A stretch of 33,223 nucleotides of DNA from Streptomyces ossamyceticus (GCF_001418475.1 NZ_LIQX01000030.1:209-33431), one strand, 5' to 3'; positions 8,997 to 17,604 are shown, counted from the stretch's first letter. Notes: generated from the sequence alone by a model not told the origin. Numbers and translations are program-made.

Positions 8997-10538
8997 TCAC
9001 GTGTTCCGTCGGCGCAGGCGGTTGCCGTACATGAGGTCCACCAGGCGCAGGATGGACCGGTAGGCCGAGGGGTCGAACGGGAGCATGTGGAGGTCGCGGC
9101 GCATCGGGAAGCGGTTCACGCTGACGGCCTGGAGCCTGGTGTACTTCCGGATTCCTTCGGCGCCGTGCCGTACGCCGAGGCCCGACTCCTTCCAGCCGCC
9201 CATGGGCAGGCCGAAGGCCATGTAGTTGGTCTGGGCGTCGTTGACGGTGACGCAGCCCGCCTCGAGACGCTCCGCGAGGTGTCGGGCTCGCTTCATGTTC
9301 GAGGTGATGAGGGAGGCCTGCAGGCCGTAGCTGCTGTCGTTGACGAGCCGGACGGCCTCCTCGGCGCCCGCGACCTTCATCACGGGCAGCGTGGGTCCGA
9401 AGGTCTCCTCCCGCATGCACGCCATGGTGTGGTCGACGTCGACGAGCAGCGTGGGTTCGAAGAACCGGCCCGGGCCGGGGCCGGCGTGGCCCCCGACGAG
9501 GACGCGTGCTCCTCGGCTCACGGCGTCCTTGACGTGGTCCTCGACGATCGCCATCTGGGGCGGGAAGGTCATGGCGCCCACATCGGTGCTGCCCAGCCCC
9601 GCCGGCGCGGCGGAGGTGACCTCCTCGAACCGCTTGCGCAGCCTGGCGACGAACGCGTCGTACACGGGCTCCTCGACGTAGACGCGCTCCACCGAGGTGC
9701 ACATCTGCCCGCCGTTGCACAGCGCACCGTGGAGGGTGACGTTCACCGCCCGTTCCAGGGAGGCGTCGGCCAGCACGATCAGGGCGTCCTTGCCGCCGAG
9801 TTCGAGTGAGCACGGGACAAGGCGTTCGCCCGCCCGCGCGGCGACGGCCCGGCCGGTCCTCGTGGATCCGGTGAACATGACGAAGTCGGCGGCGTCGACC
9901 AGGGCCTGGCCGGTGGCGCCGGCTCCGGTCACGACCTGGAAGACGTCCTTGGGCCAGCCGCACTCACGGGTCATCTTCTCCATGAGCAGCGCGGTCAGCG
10001 GTGTGTACTCCGAGGGTTTGAGGACGACGGCGTTGCCGGCGGCCAGGGCGGGGATGGCGTCACCGAAGGAGTTGATCAACGGGTTGTTCCAGGGGCCGAT
10101 GACCCCGACGACACCGAGGGGGACCCGCCGGGTGTACATGCTGCGGCCGAGCACGAACGGCGAGAGCGAGCGGATCTTCGTGTCGGCGAGGTGGCGCCGC
10201 GCGCGCTTGGCCCAGTAGGCGAAGGCGCTGACGCAGTAGACGACCTCGACGATCGCGTCCTCTTCGGTCTTGCCGTTCTCCGCGACGATGGAGTCGATGA
10301 CCTCCTGCCGGTGGGTCAGCAGCCACTGGCGACCGCGCGTGAAGAATTCCGCGCGGCTCCGGGCGCTCAGTCCGGCCCAGCCCGGCTGTGCCTGTCGGGC
10401 TCGTGCGGCCGCTTGCGCCACCTCCTGCGCCGACGCGTCCACGACATGGCCGACCACTGCTCCGGTGGCCGGATTGTCCACTGCGATGGGTGCGTCCGCC
10501 CGGGCGCCGTCGGGCGTGAGCGATCGAGTCTGAGCCAC
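8997..10538 (-). CDS. Aldehyde dehydrogenase (NAD(P)-dependent, succinate-semialdehyde/fatty-aldehyde DH-like)
   Basis: This 513-residue ALDH-superfamily enzyme oxidises an aldehyde to the acid. It has the conserved PWNNPL segment with the catalytic Asn, the general-base glutamate in LELGGKD and the nucleophilic cysteine in NGGQMCTSVERV. The C-terminal tail is extended and basic (LRLVDLMYGNRLRRRNT), as in some membrane-associated aldehyde dehydrogenases. The ATG at 10538 has AGGAG 8 nt upstream. It leads a minus-strand pair with the class II aldolase-like gene and diverges from the lactonase operon at a perfect inverted repeat, so the two arms are probably co-regulated. An aldolase followed by an aldehyde dehydrogenase fits cleavage of a sugar or sugar acid and oxidation of the aldehyde product. 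Confidence 0.93.
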   Translation of the reverse strand: MAQTRSLTPDGARADAPIAVDNPATGAVVGHVVDASAQEVAQAAARARQAQPGWAGLSARSRAEFFTRGRQWLLTHRQEVIDSIVAENGKTEEDAIVEVVYCVSAFAYWAKRARRHLADTKIRSLSPFVLGRSMYTRRVPLGVVGVIGPWNNPLINSFGDAIPALAAGNAVVLKPSEYTPLTALLMEKMTRECGWPKDVFQVVTGAGATGQALVDAADFVMFTGSTRTGRAVAARAGERLVPCSLELGGKDALIVLADASLERAVNVTLHGALCNGGQMCTSVERVYVEEPVYDAFVARLRKRFEEVTSAAPAGLGSTDVGAMTFPPQMAIVEDHVKDAVSRGARVLVGGHAGPGPGRFFEPTLLVDVDHTMACMREETFGPTLPVMKVAGAEEAVRLVNDSSYGLQASLITSNMKRARHLAERLEAGCVTVNDAQTNYMAFGLPMGGWKESGLGVRHGAEGIRKYTRLQAVSVNRFPMRRDLHMLPFDPSAYRSILRLVDLMYGNRLRRRNT

Positions 10539-10576
10539 GGAAAAACTCCTGCCGGAACGTTGACTTCGGTTTGCAC

Positions 10577-10616
10577 AGAATGAGACGGTCGCTCGTACAA
10601 GTCAAGCGTCTTGTAC
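10577..10616 (-). promoter_or_regulatory. Minus-strand promoter overlapped by a perfect inverted repeat
   Basis: GTACAAG (10595-10601), an 8-nt spacer and CTTGTAC (10610-10616) form a perfect inverted repeat. Reading the minus strand, TTGACT (10605-10600) lies inside it and is followed after exactly 17 nt by CATTCT (10582-10577). This is a good -35/-10 pair for the aldehyde dehydrogenase gene. A bound regulator would cover the -35 element. The lactonase gene starts 66 nt on the other side, so one site could control both directions. Confidence 0.6.
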
Positions 10617-10682
10617 AGATGACCAACTCGTTGTGCGGCAGAGAACCCACGGCCCAGGGCCCGTCATCAAGGAGCGGCTGGA

Positions 10683-11654
10683 ATGAAACGGACGACATCG
10701 GTCGCGCTCAGCGGCTTCGGCGTTCCCGAGTCACTGCGCTGGCACCGGGGAGCCCTGTGGTTCTCCGACCTGGCCCACGGCACGGTGCACCGCTGGGACG
10801 GCACGGGAGAGGCCGAGACGGTGCTGAAGGTTCCCGGCCGGGCCGGCGGGCTCGGCTGGCTTCCGGACGGGCGCATGCTCGTCGCCTCCATGGACGGAGG
10901 CGTCGTGTACCGCCTGGAGACCGACGGCGAGCTCGTCGAGCACGCGGATCTGCGGCACCTTGTCGGCGGTCCGGTCAACGACATGCTCGTCGACCCGCAC
11001 GGGCGTGCGTACGTGGGCAATTTCGGCTTCGACTACCACGCGTTCGCCCGCGAGCACGCCAACGCCATGCTCTACGCGCCGCCAGGCCCGACGAAGGCAC
11101 CGATCGCGTGCCTGACCCCGGACGGGACCCCGCTCGGGGCGACCGAGCCGGTGCTCTTCCCCAACGGGTGCGTCCTGACGGCCGACGGCACCACCATGGT
11201 GGCGGCCGAAACCCTGGCCATGCGGCTCACCGCCTTCCCCGTGCTTCCCGACGGCACACTCGGACAGCCGCGCCCCTGGGCCCCGCTGATCTCACCGTTC
11301 CTGTGGCACGCGGTGAACCATCCGGGGCTCCTCGGCCGGATCACCCGCAGGATCTCGGCACTGCTGGACCACCCGGCCGTCGCCAGGCGCTCCGCCTCAC
11401 CGATCGCCCCCGACGGCATCGCCTGGCACAGCGACGGCGAGACGATGTGGATCGCGAACGCGCTGCGCGGCGAATGCGTACGGGTGGCCGAGGGCGGCCG
11501 CGTCCTCGACCGCGTGACGACGAGCCAGAACACCCTGAGCTGCCTGGTCGCAGGTCACGACGGGCGCACCCTGTTCGCCGCGACCGTACCGACCGACGAT
11601 CCCGTCCGCGCCGCGGAGCTGAACGGCGGTCGCGTCGAGATGCTCCGGCTGTGA
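10683..11654 (+). CDS. SMP-30/gluconolactonase-like protein
   Basis: This 323-residue six-bladed beta-propeller belongs to the SMP-30/gluconolactonase/LRE family, metal-dependent hydrolases of lactones or esters. The expected metal ligands are visible: Glu in GVPESLRW near the N-terminus, Asn/Asp in GGPVNDMLVDPHGRAYVGNFG and Asp in APDGIAWHSDG. There is no clear signal peptide, so it is probably cytoplasmic. AAGGAG lies 8 nt before the ATG. It is first of a four-gene plus-strand run (lactonase, SDR, PLP aldolase, MFS transporter), which suggests sugar-lactone or cyclic-ester catabolism. A 76-nt gap with a possible operator separates it from the SDR gene, so there may be an internal promoter. 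Confidence 0.9.
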   Translation: MKRTTSVALSGFGVPESLRWHRGALWFSDLAHGTVHRWDGTGEAETVLKVPGRAGGLGWLPDGRMLVASMDGGVVYRLETDGELVEHADLRHLVGGPVNDMLVDPHGRAYVGNFGFDYHAFAREHANAMLYAPPGPTKAPIACLTPDGTPLGATEPVLFPNGCVLTADGTTMVAAETLAMRLTAFPVLPDGTLGQPRPWAPLISPFLWHAVNHPGLLGRITRRISALLDHPAVARRSASPIAPDGIAWHSDGETMWIANALRGECVRVAEGGRVLDRVTTSQNTLSCLVAGHDGRTLFAATVPTDDPVRAAELNGGRVEMLRL

Positions 11655-11686
11655 ATCCCGAGGCGACGACTGAAGACGATCTCGTG

Positions 11687-11703
11687 TTGGACAGTTGACT
11701 TGG
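11687..11703 (+). promoter_or_regulatory. Sequence resembling the 7406-7421 operator, upstream of the SDR gene
   Basis: TTGGACAGTTGACTTGG in the gap before the SDR gene matches the reverse complement of the 7406-7421 palindrome (TTGGACAATTGACCAA) at 12 of the first 13 positions. It may be a second site for the same TetR regulator. The right half is degenerate. Confidence 0.35.
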
Positions 11704-11730
11704 ACGCTCGACCAGGAGACTCTGTTGGCC

Positions 11731-12594
11731 ATGAATGATGTGTCTGAAAACAGCCGGGTGCTTCTCGTCACCGGCGCGGCCTCCGGCATCGGGGCCGCGA
11801 TCGCGCAGTCGGCGGTCGCACACGGTCACCGCGTGATGCTGTCCGACGTCAACGAGCAGGCCGTACGGGCCAGGGCGCTCAGCCTGGGCAGCCGGGCCGC
11901 CGGCTGTGTCCTGGACGTCCGGGACCCCCAGGCGTGGGTCAGGGCCTTCGAAGCGGCGGAGGCCGCGTTCGGAGCCGTCGACGTGCTGGTCAACAACGCC
12001 GGCATCACCCACACCGGCCACGCACGTGACCTCGGCCCGCAACAGCACCGCGACATCCTGGAGGTCAACCTGCTCGGCGCCATCGCCGGCACCTGCACGG
12101 CGATCGAGCGGATGACCGCGCGGGGCCGCGGCCACATCATCACCGTCTGCAGCATGACGTCGTTCCTCCCGCTCCCCGGATACGCGACGTACTGCGGTTC
12201 CAAGCACGGGCTGCGGGCCTTTCACCACAGCGTGGCCCTGGAGGAACGCGACGGGCCGGTGGACTTCACGATCATTCATCCTCCGTCCACGCGCACGGAC
12301 ATGCTCGAACAGGAGCTGGCCGACCCTGCTTGCGCGATCTCCTTCGCCGAGAAGTCCTACGCACCCGAGCAGATCGCCAGGACCGTCGTCGCGGCGATCG
12401 TCTCGAAGCCGGTCGAGGTGGTGTTCCCTCCCCTGGGCGGACGGGTCCAGCGGATCGCCGGTGTCTTCCCCCGCCTGATGCGGTGGGTGATCCCGCTCGC
12501 CGAGGCCAGGGGAAGAAGGCGACGAGAGCGCATCGTCGCCCCCACGGGCCGCCGATCCGACGCTGCGCGATCTTCGGACCGCTCGACCACCTGA
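11731..12594 (+). CDS. SDR-family oxidoreductase
   Basis: This SDR of about 287 residues has TGAASGIG near the N-terminus, NNAG, Ser in TVCSMTS and the active-site YCGSK. It also has a basic C-terminal extension (EARGRRRRERIVAPTGRRS) after an amphipathic VFPRLMRWVIPLAEA segment, which may dock it to the membrane, as in related mycobacterial SDRs. The start is uncertain: AGGAG at 11714-11718 is 6 nt from TTG 11725 and 12 nt from ATG 11731, and both are in frame. It lies between the lactonase and the PLP aldolase in one direction, so it probably oxidises or reduces an intermediate of the same unknown pathway. Confidence 0.88.
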   Translation: MNDVSENSRVLLVTGAASGIGAAIAQSAVAHGHRVMLSDVNEQAVRARALSLGSRAAGCVLDVRDPQAWVRAFEAAEAAFGAVDVLVNNAGITHTGHARDLGPQQHRDILEVNLLGAIAGTCTAIERMTARGRGHIITVCSMTSFLPLPGYATYCGSKHGLRAFHHSVALEERDGPVDFTIIHPPSTRTDMLEQELADPACAISFAEKSYAPEQIARTVVAAIVSKPVEVVFPPLGGRVQRIAGVFPRLMRWVIPLAEARGRRRRERIVAPTGRRSDAARSSDRSTT

Positions 12595-12655
12595 CGCGGT
12601 TCCCGGCCGCCGTTCACGGGCCGGTCCACTGAACCTACTGAGAAAGGGTGCGGAT

Positions 12656-13909
12656 GTGAACGCACATGTGGCGTCCTGGCCGGACGTGAGATCGGCCGCC
12701 TCCGCCATGGCCGGATTCAGCGAGATCCGGATGGCCCAACTGGAGCGGGCGACCCAGCACTTGGACCCGCCGTTCGCCGTGGTGGACCTCGATGCCTTCG
12801 ACGCCAACGCCGGCGATCTGGCACACCGCACGGGCGGGGGCGCCACCATCCGCCTGGCCAGCAAGTCGGTCCGCAGCCGCGACCTGATCGAGCGCGACCT
12901 GAAGCGGCAGGGCTACCGGGGCGTTCTCGCCTTCACCCTGCCCGAAGCCCTGTGGCTGGCCGAGGACCACGACGACGTGGTCATCGGCTACCCGACCGCG
13001 GACCGCACCGCGTTGCAGCGGTTGGCCCAGGACGAACGGGCGGCCTCCCGCGTCACCCTCATGATCGACTCCGTCGCCCAGCTGGACTTCGTCGACGAGG
13101 CCGTCGGCGCCTCCCGCCCCCCTCTGCGGCTGTGCATCGATCTGGACGCCTCCCTGGAACTGGCCGGCGGCCGCATCCACCTGGGCCCCTACCGCTCCCC
13201 CGTGCACTCCCCGCACCAGGCCGCCACGCTCGCCCGGGCGATCCGGAGCCGTCAGGGGTTCCACCTGGCCGGGGTCATGTCGTACGAAGGACAGATCGCC
13301 GGCATGGGTGACAACCAGCCCGGATCCCCTCTCAAGCGCGTCGCGCTCCGCGCCATGCAGCGTCTGTCGGCTCGTGAACTGGCCGACCGGCGCGCCGCCG
13401 CGATCGCCGCGGTCGAGGCCGTCGCCCCGCTGGAGTTCGTCAACGGCGGCGGCACCGGCTCCGTGGAGCAGACCTCGGCCGAGCACGTCATCACCGAGAT
13501 CGGCGCGGGCTCGGGCCTGTACGGGCCGGGGTTGTTCGACTTCTACCGACGCTTCCGTCCCCGGCCCGCCGCCTACTTCGTCATGCCGGTCGTACGCCGT
13601 CCCACGGACCGGATCGCCACCGTGCTCGGGGGCGGCTGGGTCGCCTCCGGCCCGCCCGGCCGCGACCGGCTGCCCACTCTCAGCTGGCCCCGGGGCCTGC
13701 GGATGAACCCGCTGGAAGGAGCGGGCGAAGTACAGACTCCGGTACTCGGCCCGGCGGCGCACGGACTGCGCCTGGGCGACCACGTGTGGTTCCGGCACGC
13801 CAAAGCCGGCGAGCTGTGCGAGCGGGTGAACACCCTCCACCTGGTCTCCGGCGGCGACATCGTCGGCCAGGCCCTCACGTACCGGGGTGAAGGACACGCC
13901 TTCCTCTGA
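12656..13909 (+). CDS. PLP-dependent amino-acid deaminase/aldolase (alanine racemase N-terminal fold, D-threonine aldolase-like)
   Basis: This 417-residue fold-type III PLP enzyme has PPFAVVDLDAFDANA followed by TIRLASKSVRS, where Lys70 is the expected Schiff-base lysine. A C-terminal beta domain carries GPAAHGLRLGDHVWFRHAKAG in two parts, and its His/Asp positions resemble the metal site of D-threonine aldolases. Such enzymes cleave or dehydrate beta-hydroxy-D-amino acids. The start is GTG 12656; the nearby ATG at 12654 is followed at once by a stop. GAGAAAGGG lies 6-8 nt upstream. Only 39 nt separate it from the MFS gene. Its presence suggests that the imported compound is an amino-bearing sugar acid or beta-hydroxy amino acid, which is an inference from context. 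Confidence 0.85.
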   Translation: MNAHVASWPDVRSAASAMAGFSEIRMAQLERATQHLDPPFAVVDLDAFDANAGDLAHRTGGGATIRLASKSVRSRDLIERDLKRQGYRGVLAFTLPEALWLAEDHDDVVIGYPTADRTALQRLAQDERAASRVTLMIDSVAQLDFVDEAVGASRPPLRLCIDLDASLELAGGRIHLGPYRSPVHSPHQAATLARAIRSRQGFHLAGVMSYEGQIAGMGDNQPGSPLKRVALRAMQRLSARELADRRAAAIAAVEAVAPLEFVNGGGTGSVEQTSAEHVITEIGAGSGLYGPGLFDFYRRFRPRPAAYFVMPVVRRPTDRIATVLGGGWVASGPPGRDRLPTLSWPRGLRMNPLEGAGEVQTPVLGPAAHGLRLGDHVWFRHAKAGELCERVNTLHLVSGGDIVGQALTYRGEGHAFL

Positions 13910-13948
13910 CCCAACTGCCCCCGCGGCCCACCTTCTCCCGGAGGCCCG

Positions 13949-15220
13949 ATGCTCCCCGACTCACACTCCCCCGCCCCAGCCCTGGCAAGACTCGCCGGCC
14001 GGCCCTCTGCCCAAGGACCGGCCGAGCCCGTCTCACGCCGCTGGACCACTCTGTACGGCCTGGTGTGGTTCGGCTTCTGGATGGCCAACCTCGTCCCCCT
14101 CCAACTGCTGCTCCCCCAGCAGCTGGAGGCGATCGACCCGGCCTCGAAGGTCTACGACTTCGCCCTCGTCAACGGTGTCTCCGGGCTGGTCGCACTCGTC
14201 GCACTGCCCCTGTGCGGTGCCCTGTGCGACCGTTCCCGCAGCCGGTTCGGCCGGCGCAGACTCTGGCTCACGGCGGGCGCTGTCGCCTTCGCCGCCGCGC
14301 TGATCGTCACCGGCGCGCAGACCACCGTGACCGGCGTGGTCGTGACGTGGTCGGCCGGCATGGTCGGTCTCAGCGCGGCCACCGCCGGGCTCACCGCCGT
14401 CATCGCCGACCGTGTTCCCGAAGCCCAACGCGGCATGATCTCCAGCGCCATCTACGGTCCCCAGGCCCTCGGCGTCGTCGTCGGCATCGCCCTCGTGTCG
14501 GCCTTCGGACTCTCCCCCATGTCCGGGTTCGCCGTCATCGCGGTCCTGCTGCTCGTCTGCCTTGTGCCGTTCCTGGCCTCCCACCGCGACCTCGCCTGCA
14601 CCGTCGAGGCGCCGATCGGCATCGGGGAACTGCTCGCGTCGATGGGCAGCTCGCTCAGGAACCGGGAATTCGCCTGGGCCTTCGGCGGACGGCTCCTGGT
14701 CAATCTGGCGAACTCGCTGGGCACGTGTTACACGCTCTACTTCCTCACCGACGGTCTCGAAGTCACCGATCCGGCCGGCGGCCTGCTGGTCTGCACGGTT
14801 CTCTATCTCCTGGCCGGCCTGCTGGCGACCGCCACCGCAGGTGTGCTGTCCGACCGCCTCGGCCGACGACGGATCTTCGTCGCCCTGACGGCACTGCTCC
14901 AGGCCGTTTCCGGCTTCCTGCTGGCGAGCGCCCCGAGCCTCCCCGTCATGATGGTGGCGTCCGCTCTCATGGGAGGCGGCTTCGGTGCGTACATGGCCGT
15001 CGACCAGGCTCTGATCACCCAGGTGCTCCCCGACGCCGAGAGCCGGGCCAAGGACCTCGGCATCATGAACATCGGCTCGGTCGTTCCCCCGGCGATCGCC
15101 CCGTTGATCGCCGGAGTGATCATCAGCTCGGAACAGGGCTACCCGCTTCTCTTCGCGCTCGTGGGTGCGGCCGCCGCCGTGGGAGCCGTCCTCGTATACC
15201 GCATCCGCTCCGTCCGCTGA
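13949..15220 (+). CDS. MFS transporter, 12 transmembrane segments
   Basis: This 423-residue integral membrane protein has about 12 hydrophobic segments and the MFS motif A DRSRSRFGRRR after the second helix. A related VLSDRLGRRR motif occurs after the eighth, marking the two duplicated halves. It probably takes up the substrate of the catabolic cluster, though export cannot be excluded. The ATG at 13949 has GGAGG 6 nt upstream. It is the last gene of the lactonase-SDR-aldolase run. I cannot name a substrate from the sequence. Confidence 0.9.
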   Translation: MLPDSHSPAPALARLAGRPSAQGPAEPVSRRWTTLYGLVWFGFWMANLVPLQLLLPQQLEAIDPASKVYDFALVNGVSGLVALVALPLCGALCDRSRSRFGRRRLWLTAGAVAFAAALIVTGAQTTVTGVVVTWSAGMVGLSAATAGLTAVIADRVPEAQRGMISSAIYGPQALGVVVGIALVSAFGLSPMSGFAVIAVLLLVCLVPFLASHRDLACTVEAPIGIGELLASMGSSLRNREFAWAFGGRLLVNLANSLGTCYTLYFLTDGLEVTDPAGGLLVCTVLYLLAGLLATATAGVLSDRLGRRRIFVALTALLQAVSGFLLASAPSLPVMMVASALMGGGFGAYMAVDQALITQVLPDAESRAKDLGIMNIGSVVPPAIAPLIAGVIISSEQGYPLLFALVGAAAAVGAVLVYRIRSVR

Positions 15221-15331
15221 GTGCGCGGTGGGCCCCTGCGAGAATCCGCGAACGGGCGCTTTCCCGAACGATCACCCGTTAGGCTCCCCCGGCGCGCACG
15301 GGGCGCGCACATCGCGGTGGGGGACGTAGGC

Positions 15332-16033
15332 GTGGGGGACATGAACGACCGTCAAGGGGCGCCCGAGAAGGGCACGGGGGCGTGGGGCCAGGCGATCCTG
15401 GCGTTCGTCCTGTTCGGGGTGGTGGCCGGTGGCCTGTGGTTTCAAGACGCCTTCGCCGGACCGGGCACGGACAGCGGGCCGGCCACCTGCTCGACCTCGG
15501 ACGACGCCTCACCGGCGCCCAGGAAGCGGATCTCCGGGGCGCAGTTGTGCACCGCGCTGAATCGCAAGGATCTGCCGAAGCTCGTCGGCACACCGCTGGA
15601 GGAGGCGGAGTACGCGTCGGGCAGCGAGAGCGAGTCCCGCTGGGCCGGCGGTACCAAGACCATCACGCCCGAGGCGAAGGTCGAACTGGAGTCCCACACC
15701 GTACAGATCTCGGCCTCGTACGACGACCTCCCGGTCGCGGAGTCGATCGACTACCTGGGCGCCGGAGCCCAGTCCAGGACGGTCCTCGGACACAAGGCGG
15801 TGCTCTACTCGGGGCAGACCATCGCCATCTCCTTCCGGCTCGACGGCGGCGACGCCGCATCGGGCCCCGGCGGTGTCGCCCGTCATCTGCTGGTGGCGAG
15901 CGACACCAAGGACAAGGGCGACTCCTACGACCTGGTCATCTGGCGCGAGGACCGGCTGCCGCCGGACGACGCGGCGCTGTTCCGCATCGCCGAGAAGGTG
16001 CTGCCGACCCTTCCCGGCTGGAAGTCCGGCTGA
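15332..16033 (+). CDS. Membrane-anchored conserved protein, DUF6215-like
   Basis: This 233-residue protein has one N-terminal transmembrane helix (WGQAILAFVLFGVVAGGLWF) and an extracytoplasmic domain containing CSTSDD, GAQLCTALN and SRWAGGT. It lacks a lipobox or catalytic motif that I recognise. I believe it belongs to the streptomycete DUF6215 group, whose function is unknown, but this is from memory. Its two external cysteines may form a disulfide. The GTG at 15332 is chosen because GGTGGGGGA lies 9 nt upstream; ATG 15341 is an alternative. A TAGGCT element at 15280-15285 is a plausible -10 for a separate promoter. It seems unrelated to the neighbouring catabolic genes. Confidence 0.7.
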   Translation: MGDMNDRQGAPEKGTGAWGQAILAFVLFGVVAGGLWFQDAFAGPGTDSGPATCSTSDDASPAPRKRISGAQLCTALNRKDLPKLVGTPLEEAEYASGSESESRWAGGTKTITPEAKVELESHTVQISASYDDLPVAESIDYLGAGAQSRTVLGHKAVLYSGQTIAISFRLDGGDAASGPGGVARHLLVASDTKDKGDSYDLVIWREDRLPPDDAALFRIAEKVLPTLPGWKSG

Positions 16034-16090
16034 GCCTGGGGCGGTTCACCGGCGCCGCGCCTCGGACGAGGTGGGCCGCCCGTGCGCACT

Positions 16091-16119
16091 CGGTACGGGA
16101 CGCGCTCGGTACGGGACGC
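16091..16119. repeat. Short tandem repeat in a convergent intergenic region
   Basis: CGGTACGGGACGC occurs at 16091-16103 and again at 16107-16119, a 16-nt period. The surrounding spacer 16034-16184 between convergent genes also repeats CGGGCGGTCGTC near 16148 and 16162. No gene is visible there. Confidence 0.7.
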
Positions 16120-16184
16120 CGGAGGCGGCCGGGTTCGGGGCGCACCCGGGCGGTCGTCATCCGGGCGGTCGTCCCGGCGGCGTG

Positions 16185-17558
16185 TCAGTCCGCCTTGACG
16201 GGGCTGGGTACGACGGCGCTGGGTACGACGGGGCTCACGGGTTCGGCGGCCACCTCCTCGACGACCTCCCCGTTCAGGACCTTCCTGGCCCGCTCGGTGT
16301 CCAGGGCGCCCTCCCAGCGGGCGACACCGAAGGCCGCGACGCAGTTGCCGAGGAGGTTGGTGGCGACCCGCATGGAGTCCATGATGCGGTCGACGCCGAG
16401 GAGGAGGGCGACGGCGCCGGCGGGGATGACGCCGAGGGCCGAGGCGGTCGCGGACAGGGCGAGGAACGCCGAACCCGGCACGCCGGCCATGCCCTTGCTG
16501 GTGAGCATCAGCATCAGGACGACGGTCACCTGCTGGCCGAGGGTGAGGTCGATGCCGACCGCCTGGGCGATGAAGAGGGTGGCGACGGAGAGGTAGATCG
16601 AGGCGCCGTCGAGGTTGAAGGAGTACCCGGTGGGCAGGACGAGGCCCACGGCGTCGTCGCGGGCGCCCGCGTGCCGCAGCCTCTGCATCATGCGGGGCAT
16701 GACGGTCTCGCTGGAGGCGGTGCCGAGGGCGAGCAGCATCTCCTCACGGGTGTAGCGGACGAACTTCCACAGGCTCAGCCCGGTGACCGCCTTCAGCACC
16801 ACCGCGAGCAGCAGCAGGAACAGCAGGGCCACGGCGTAGCAGACGCCGATGAGCTTGCCGTACGTCGACATCACGCCCAGGCCGTACTGGCCGACGAGGT
16901 GGGCGGTGGCGCCGAACACGGCGAGCGGGGCGAGCCTCATGACGAAGCCCACGATGGCGAAGACGATGTCCTGGACCTGCTCGACCGCCGGGAGGATCGC
17001 GGGGACCCTGGTGTGGCCGAGGTGGAGGAGGGCGGCCCCCACCAGACAGGCCAGGACGAGGACCTGGAGCAGCGAGTTCTCGGCGAACGCGCCGACCGCG
17101 CTCTCGGGCAGGGCGTGCAGCAGGAACTCCGCGGTGGACGGCAGGGAGCCGCCGCCGGTCCTGGAGTCGACGGCGCCCGCGTCGAGTTGGGAGGGGTCGA
17201 CGTTCATGCCCGCTCCGGGCTGGACGAGGTTGCCCGCGACCAGCCCGATGAGCAGGGCGAACGTGGTGGCGACCTCGAACCAGACCAGTGCCTTGAGGCC
17301 GATGCGGCCGAAGGCCCGCAGATTGCCGGCCTTGGCGATGCCCGTGACCACCACGCAGAACACGAGCGGTGCGATGACCGCCTTGATCAGCCGGACGAAG
17401 CCGTCGCCCAGCGGCTGGACGGCCGTGCCCACATCGGGCCACAGCCGTCCCACGAGGACTCCGAGGAGCAGGGCGAGGGCCACCTGCGCGAACAGCGAGG
17501 TGCGCAGCACACGGGCGACACGTCGTGGCAGCGACGGCGACGGGACGGACAGCGACAC
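16185..17558 (-). CDS. Dicarboxylate/amino acid:cation symporter (DAACS family, DctA/GltP-like)
   Basis: This 457-residue secondary transporter imports C4-dicarboxylates or acidic amino acids with protons or sodium. It has the DAACS hallmarks: the serine-rich loop GTASSETVMPRMM, the PTGYSFNLDGASIYLS motif, a TSKGMAGVPGSAF hairpin segment and LLGVDRIMDSMRVATNLLGN near the end. About eight hydrophobic helices are visible. The GTG at 17558 is chosen because GGAGG lies 8 nt upstream; an ATG at 17627 would add a leader that runs across the palindrome described next. The transporter has its own regulatory region and lies downstream of the P450 gene on the same strand. It may feed dicarboxylate or glutamate to the adjacent pathway, but this is speculative. 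Confidence 0.93.
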   Translation of the reverse strand: MSLSVPSPSLPRRVARVLRTSLFAQVALALLLGVLVGRLWPDVGTAVQPLGDGFVRLIKAVIAPLVFCVVVTGIAKAGNLRAFGRIGLKALVWFEVATTFALLIGLVAGNLVQPGAGMNVDPSQLDAGAVDSRTGGGSLPSTAEFLLHALPESAVGAFAENSLLQVLVLACLVGAALLHLGHTRVPAILPAVEQVQDIVFAIVGFVMRLAPLAVFGATAHLVGQYGLGVMSTYGKLIGVCYAVALLFLLLLAVVLKAVTGLSLWKFVRYTREEMLLALGTASSETVMPRMMQRLRHAGARDDAVGLVLPTGYSFNLDGASIYLSVATLFIAQAVGIDLTLGQQVTVVLMLMLTSKGMAGVPGSAFLALSATASALGVIPAGAVALLLGVDRIMDSMRVATNLLGNCVAAFGVARWEGALDTERARKVLNGEVVEEVAAEPVSPVVPSAVVPSPVKAD

Positions 17559-17584
17559 GGGCAACCTCCGAGCCAGTTCCACTA

Positions 17585-17604
17585 TTCGGAAGTGAACTTC
17601 CGAA
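17585..17604 (-). promoter_or_regulatory. Perfect 20-bp palindromic operator upstream of the symporter
   Basis: TTCGGAAGTGAACTTCCGAA has two perfect 9-bp arms around a GA centre. It lies 27-46 nt upstream of the GTG start of the symporter and stands out in an otherwise asymmetric spacer. This placement suits a repressor operator or the 5' end of the transcript. The cognate regulator is not identifiable in the window. Confidence 0.7.
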
